A DNA stretch of 64,000 bases from Actinomycetota bacterium. Its GTDB lineage: Bacteria; Actinomycetota; Actinomycetes; Streptosporangiales; Streptosporangiaceae. Below, piece by piece: positions 61,001-64,000 of the stretch; the first letter of the stretch is position 1; every line of letters starts with the position of its first letter. The stretch covers positions 30,097 through 94,096 of the forward strand of contig PMSU01000170.1 of the NCBI GenBank assembly GCA_003168255.1. The letters run 5' to 3'. The position numbers were made by a program, and so were the translations under genes. Below the pieces are notes generated by a model. That model searched no databases. It saw nothing but the letters and a program-made list of their open reading frames with translations, and was not told the DNA's origin.

Positions 61001-61227
61001 GAGCGACCGAGTCCGAGCCGCACGACGAGGACCGGTTCATCCGGCTGGCCAGGATGCTGGCGTCCCAGGGCCGCACCGGATCGGCCAGGACGACCCTCGA
61101 TCGGGCCCGGGCTTTCCTCGCCGAGCTGGGGCTGCCGCCGTCGCGCCCGCTCGTTCTCCTCGAAGGAGAGCTCGGCCACGACGGCATCAGCGTCGGTGTG
61201 GCCTTATGTACCGCTAAGCCCGTTTAA
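58099..61227 (+). CDS. Large regulator: MalT-like ATPase fused to a C-terminal BTAD/SARP-like domain
   Basis: 1042 aa from GTG 58099. N-terminal P-loop GAGYGKS (50-56), Walker B LLAVLDDAHHL and the MalT/LuxR-type ATPase, then a long helical region (about 350-780, TPR-like). The C-terminus starts LTLLGRFEVRRQETLVELPP with a winged-helix part (RMHAEELIEILWPETDPEAG then RNRLRNLLSRLRTAAGDV), followed by the BTAD helices ALGLARSAVWRYGGELLPDD and RLTGLHVELLDVLAADAAE. Regulators of this fused class control secondary metabolism. No strong ribosome site precedes the GTG; TAGCTT six bases before it could be a -10 box of a leaderless transcript. Confidence 0.87.
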   Translation: MADSRSDPQSQPGRPDVPDLASASGLGRQVVRNRLLSQLRASSVALVEAGAGYGKSVLAWQYRRDLGVAAAFVPLGPPDDDPAILMGSLRRALLASKLSDLASATDVADPAAGVERLLDALAGSRVPLLAVLDDAHHLRGPEVTDLVLRLARSLPAPHRLLVAARQLSPGLEPLRTIAAAAYLDTAALEFTQQEASALAAGYLGRQPSGWELNVLLEATRGWVTALVLATSSKASVDGLARGQGPASRDDMTVAPLLDPIIALLRPADRGAVVQLAHLPMLSAEIADAVSGADGTLHRIIAVGIPVARTPTGWWEMPGPVSAYLASQHELAPQTASIVAGAYEQHGEPLAAIRTLLAARLPAAAARTLANIAVDKVEDIGWATLRDLVAELPRPAVQEFPRVLLHLARVAEMTHHADIRTDALARAAAILDEQAEQAEQADPVFRREVDAERARDLMWDERTRAQSRTLAASVVANAGEDETTARARALDVLGRLASWFSADGVQPEAEALLLQSARLARRIGQRTWAAQALVAVAMGFYFALCRYERALATLNEVLAQLPARSLYRATVQSFVSDVLVELGRFGEAEASIDEMREIGQAYREEWAIAYASWSEAALASYAGDRDRTVRAVLEAEAHRDVWYDQASGVEFLACACDHLDRVGEHKMAADRLARAQQRMAGCERPVRVFGAAVLGRSGDPAEAARVIAQTLADYDLEPQERWPLLLMQAYAAYRRGDPRAGRLAAEAFDVCLELGHPDGPLTRERVVAQTLLPLAAAAGSRSAPALGSAAGTLSLTLLGRFEVRRQETLVELPPGRPAKAVRVVAAAGGRMHAEELIEILWPETDPEAGRNRLRNLLSRLRTAAGDVLVRDQEKIVFPNGIESDAALFETQARAAIAARSAGEVSRALGLARSAVWRYGGELLPDDRYADWAAVARERLTGLHVELLDVLAADAAERGDVDEAVRLLRRATESEPHDEDRFIRLARMLASQGRTGSARTTLDRARAFLAELGLPPSRPLVLLEGELGHDGISVGVALCTAKPV

Positions 61228-61299
61228 TGCTCATTGGACGGTGCGTCCCTACGGTTGGCCGCAGTGCCGGCGAATAACTGAGGACGAGGGGTGAGCAAC

Positions 61300-63831
61300 A
61301 TGAGTCGACATAGCTTCTCGATGACGAATCCTGCCCGTGGCGTGCTGAAGTGGGGTGCCGTCGGCGCGATGGCATCCCTCGCGCTGCTCGGCCTGCCGGG
61401 CGGTGCGGCGCTGGCGGCGGCGGCCAATACCGTGAGCCTGGCCACGATTCAGCTGGACTCGCTCTCGGCCTCGGCGACGGACGTCACCTACACGGTGACC
61501 TTCAAGTCGGCCCATGCCCTGACGCAGGGCACGTCGACCATCACCCTCGCCGCGCCCAGCGGTACGGCGCTCCCGTCCGGCACCTGCTACAGCGTCGCTG
61601 ATGACGCCACCGGTGCCGCCGGCTGCGACGACCCGACGCCGGCCGGCACCTCGGCGGTGATCACCATGCCGGTGAACGTCGCCGCGGGCGATCCCGTCTC
61701 GGTGCGGGTCCCGGACGTGGGTAACCCGACCTCGGCCGGTGCCAAGACGCTCAAGGTCTCGACCAGCGCCGACCCCACGACGGTGAGCCTGCACTACACG
61801 CTCGTCGCCAAGCGCTCGGTGGGCGACGCGTCGCTGGCGGTGTCGTCGTCGTCGGCGTCCGCGACCGGCGTCACCTACTCCGTCACCTTCGCCAGCACCG
61901 ACCGCCTCAGCCGGACTTCGCAGGTCAGCATCGCCTTTCCCAGCGGAACCAAGCTGCCGGCCGGCGGCTGCTCGCAAGTCGACTGGTTCAACGGCACCAA
62001 CGGCAGTTCGGGCTGCGTCGCAATGGCCGCCGCCGGCACGACCGCAACGGTCACGGGCCTTCAGTCCAACGCCGGCGACATGAACACGATCACGTTCTAC
62101 GGCGTGACGAGCCCGGGTTCCACCGGGACCCACAACGTCAAGCTTTCTACGACGTCGGATCCTAAGCAAGTCACGCTAACCTACTCACTCGTCGCCAAGC
62201 GATCGATAACCGATCCTTTCCTTCAGCTCAGCTCGTACACGCCGTCGGCCACCGGAGTGACCTGGGCCGTCGGCTTTGTCGCCCCCGACCGCCTCGTCGA
62301 CAGCGGGGTTGACGAAACGTCCACCAGCGTCATCATCAGCGCACCGGCCGGGACCAAATTCCCGGTCGGCGGCTGTGGCACCTACGTCTTCATCGACGCC
62401 GGTCCCGCCGGGTCGCAGGGTCCAGAGAACGGCTGTTCCAGCGGCACCGTGACCGATAATGGCGCGAAGGTGTCCGTCACTGCGGGGTTCGATACCAACC
62501 CGGGCAACACGATCTTCGTCGTGATCAACGGCGTGAAGAACCCGGCGAGCATGACCTCTGTCAAGGTCTCGACCAGTGCCGATCCCGCCACGGTGCAGCT
62601 CGGGCTGTCCGGCCCGACGGCGATGGCCGCCACCGACCAGCTGACTTCGACATCGGCCTCGGCAACAGGCGTCACGTACGCGGAGACGTTCGCCTCCACC
62701 GGAGCGCTCACCAGCGGGACGTCCACCCTCACGCTGACATCGCCAGGAGCGACGTTCGCCACGGTGTGCCCCGGCGAGTACGCCGTCATCGACGACACGA
62801 CCGGAGCTGACTCCGGTGCCTGCCCGGTGAGCGGAAGCTCGCCAGGTTCCTCCATGACGCTGGCCGATCAGCTGACCTCGAGCGCCGGCGACGAGATCAC
62901 GGTCCTCGCCTACGGCGTCGCCAACGCCACCGCGAGCGGCGGCGGGACCTTCGCCGTGACGACGTCGGGGGCCGGCGGCGTTTCCCTGCCCATTCACCTG
63001 ACAGCGAAGACCTCGGTCTCATCGCCTGTTCTCAGCCTGGCCTCGACATCGGCGTCCGCGACGGACGTTGCCTACTCGGCCACCTTCACCGTGGCGAACG
63101 GGCTCATGGTCAACGGGCTAGGGGACGACTTCTCCACGATCGCGCTGAGCGCAGCGGCCGGCACGAAGTTCCCGGCCAGCGGATCCGCCCTCGTGTTCAA
63201 CGACGCCACCGGGACCGAAGCCGCCTCCTCGTACACCGGTTCCGGCGCGACGGCGACGGTGCTTCCTGGCTCCGGCGGCGACCTGGGGGCCGGGCCGGGT
63301 GACGAGATCAGCGTCATCGTCTTCGGCGCCACCAACCCGTCATCGAGCGGGCCGCGGACCGCCTCGGTTTCGACCACGTCAGACCCCAAGGCGCTGTCCG
63401 CCGGCTACCCGCTCACCGCGGCCACTGCCGTCGCCAAGGACATCCTCCAGCTGAGCTCGCTGACTGGCGGCGCGTCCGGCGTGACGTACTCGTTCACCTT
63501 CCAGGCGGCCAACGGGCTCGTGACGTCCGGATACTCTGATTCGACGATCACGGTTACGCTGCCGACGGGTACCGGCATGCCGCCGAACGGGTCCGGCGAC
63601 GTCAACGTCCTCGACAACACCACCGGCACCGACTGCGGCGGCTTCGCGACCAGTACCGGGACGACGGCCACGGTGCAGCTCAGCACCGGATCCTGCCCGG
63701 GGGAGCTGGCAGCAGGAGACGTGGTCACGCTCACCCTCGCGGGCGTCACGAACGCGCCCAGCCTGACCGGCACCTCCGCGGAGCTCTCGACGAGCTCCGA
63801 CCCGGCGACCGTCACGACGGCACTGCCGTAA
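61300..63831 (+). CDS. Exported protein of six repeated beta-domains
   Basis: 843 aa from ATG 61300, where GAGGGG (61287-61292) is better spaced than for the GTG at 61291. Signal peptide: MSRHSFSMTNPARGVLKWGA, then hydrophobic AMASLALLGLPGGAALAAA. Six units of about 120-140 residues follow. Each has S-x-SASAT-x-VTY-x-VTF, a Ser/Thr-rich strand, a segment such as LPSGTCYSVADDATGAAGC and a closing V-S-x-P-x-x-G-T-K-x-x-x-x-S-T-S-x-D-P. Cys pairs recur in several units. No sortase site. Probably an extracellular beta-sandwich protein; ligand unknown. Confidence 0.7.
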   Translation: MSRHSFSMTNPARGVLKWGAVGAMASLALLGLPGGAALAAAANTVSLATIQLDSLSASATDVTYTVTFKSAHALTQGTSTITLAAPSGTALPSGTCYSVADDATGAAGCDDPTPAGTSAVITMPVNVAAGDPVSVRVPDVGNPTSAGAKTLKVSTSADPTTVSLHYTLVAKRSVGDASLAVSSSSASATGVTYSVTFASTDRLSRTSQVSIAFPSGTKLPAGGCSQVDWFNGTNGSSGCVAMAAAGTTATVTGLQSNAGDMNTITFYGVTSPGSTGTHNVKLSTTSDPKQVTLTYSLVAKRSITDPFLQLSSYTPSATGVTWAVGFVAPDRLVDSGVDETSTSVIISAPAGTKFPVGGCGTYVFIDAGPAGSQGPENGCSSGTVTDNGAKVSVTAGFDTNPGNTIFVVINGVKNPASMTSVKVSTSADPATVQLGLSGPTAMAATDQLTSTSASATGVTYAETFASTGALTSGTSTLTLTSPGATFATVCPGEYAVIDDTTGADSGACPVSGSSPGSSMTLADQLTSSAGDEITVLAYGVANATASGGGTFAVTTSGAGGVSLPIHLTAKTSVSSPVLSLASTSASATDVAYSATFTVANGLMVNGLGDDFSTIALSAAAGTKFPASGSALVFNDATGTEAASSYTGSGATATVLPGSGGDLGAGPGDEISVIVFGATNPSSSGPRTASVSTTSDPKALSAGYPLTAATAVAKDILQLSSLTGGASGVTYSFTFQAANGLVTSGYSDSTITVTLPTGTGMPPNGSGDVNVLDNTTGTDCGGFATSTGTTATVQLSTGSCPGELAAGDVVTLTLAGVTNAPSLTGTSAELSTSSDPATVTTALP

Positions 63832-63837
63832 GCCAGT

Positions 63838-63868
63838 GGCCGGGCGATCGGCACCCGATCGCCCGGCC
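63838..63868 (+). terminator. 14-bp perfect hairpin after the repeat protein
   Basis: GGCCGGGCGATCGG (63838-63851) pairs with CCGATCGCCCGGCC (63855-63868) around CAC; the flanking T/A adds one further pair. It begins seven bases after the stop codon. Confidence 0.84.
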
Positions 63869-63874
63869 AGCAAT

Positions 63875-63912
63875 CCGCGGTCCCGGCCCTGGCGGGCAGG
63901 CCGGGACCGCGG
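63875..63912 (+). terminator. Second hairpin directly downstream
   Basis: CCGCGGTCCCGGCC (63875-63888) pairs with GGCCGGGACCGCGG (63899-63912) around a 10-nt loop. Two strong stem-loops in 75 bp is unusual and may ensure termination in either direction. Confidence 0.7.
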
Positions 63913-63940
63913 GTCGGCACCTCCGCGGCGTTGCCCGCCG

Positions 63941-64000
63941 GGCCCGGATTTCCGGCCCTGACTTGCGCCGGGCGCGGATTTTCGGCCCTGACTTGCGCCG
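63941..64000 (+). repeat. 30-bp direct repeat running off the window end
   Basis: Two copies of a 30-bp unit (63941-63970 and 63971-64000), containing cggccctgacttgcgccg, differ at only two positions. The array may continue beyond the window. Confidence 0.82.

Noticed and set aside
1..64000. Insertion sequences, prophage, integrase or CRISPR array
   Set aside because: I recognised no transposase, integrase, phage or cas gene, and no regular repeat-spacer array.

Overview
This window is high-GC DNA with strong C/G third-position bias, GTG/TTG starts and ATGA/GTGA gene overlaps. It also carries an XRE/DUF5753 + DUF397 + RsbW-like trio, large LuxR/BTAD ATPase regulators and a DUF3516 helicase. 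Together these point to a filamentous actinobacterium (Streptomycetales/Streptosporangiales-like). The genus cannot be read from the sequence. I recognised no rRNA, tRNA, CRISPR array, transposase or prophage gene.

Layout. 0-4 kb: the 3' end of a GT-C glycosyltransferase, a lower-GC orphan with a nuclease-like motif, and a developmental-type trio. 4-10 kb: a 953-aa LuxR-type ATPase regulator, then a minus-strand group of small enzymes (VOC protein, tautomerase, two paralogous alpha/beta hydrolases, one exported). 10.9-14.6 kb: two secreted proteins, one made of exactly ten 201-bp NHL-type units. 15.0-25.6 kb: two tandem copies of an exopolysaccharide cassette, each a GT-C membrane protein, a cellulose-synthase-like GT2 and membrane-anchored GH26 mannanase-like enzyme(s). 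Both copies have translationally coupled genes and a similar leader that can form two hairpins. 25.7-33.9 kb: an unrecognised membrane-anchored protein, an Eis-type acetyltransferase, a SpoIIE phosphatase, an enoyl-CoA hydratase divergent from a TetR regulator with a perfect operator-like palindrome, a COG4705-type membrane protein and an orphan histidine kinase.

33.9-36.9 kb: a coupled two-gene cassette, a trypco2-like protein followed by a trypsin-P-loop NTPase-helical repeat protein, resembling predicted NTP-dependent conflict systems. 37.9-47.0 kb: a hopanoid operon, hpnC-hpnD-hpnE-polyprenyl synthase-shc-(hpnG::ispH fusion)-hpnH. It would carry C15/C20 precursors to squalene, hopene and adenosylhopane. 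The fusion joins isoprenoid precursor supply to side-chain processing in one polypeptide. 47.5-50.2 kb: a MacB/FtsX-type permease with its ATPase, then an internally deleted second copy of the ATPase.

50.2-64 kb: a GNAT enzyme, a secreted alpha/beta hydrolase, a DUF3516 helicase, a VOC protein, PspA, an S51/GATase-like protein with a CysRS-like tail, a 1042-aa MalT/BTAD regulator, and an exported protein of six repeats. The window ends in two hairpins and two copies of a 30-bp direct repeat.

The most interesting items are the duplicated synthase-hydrolase polysaccharide cassette with its shared leader, the HpnG-IspH fusion, the trypco2/trypsin-NTPase pair, and the repeat-driven changes in several genes. 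All family assignments come from reading motifs; no database search was possible.
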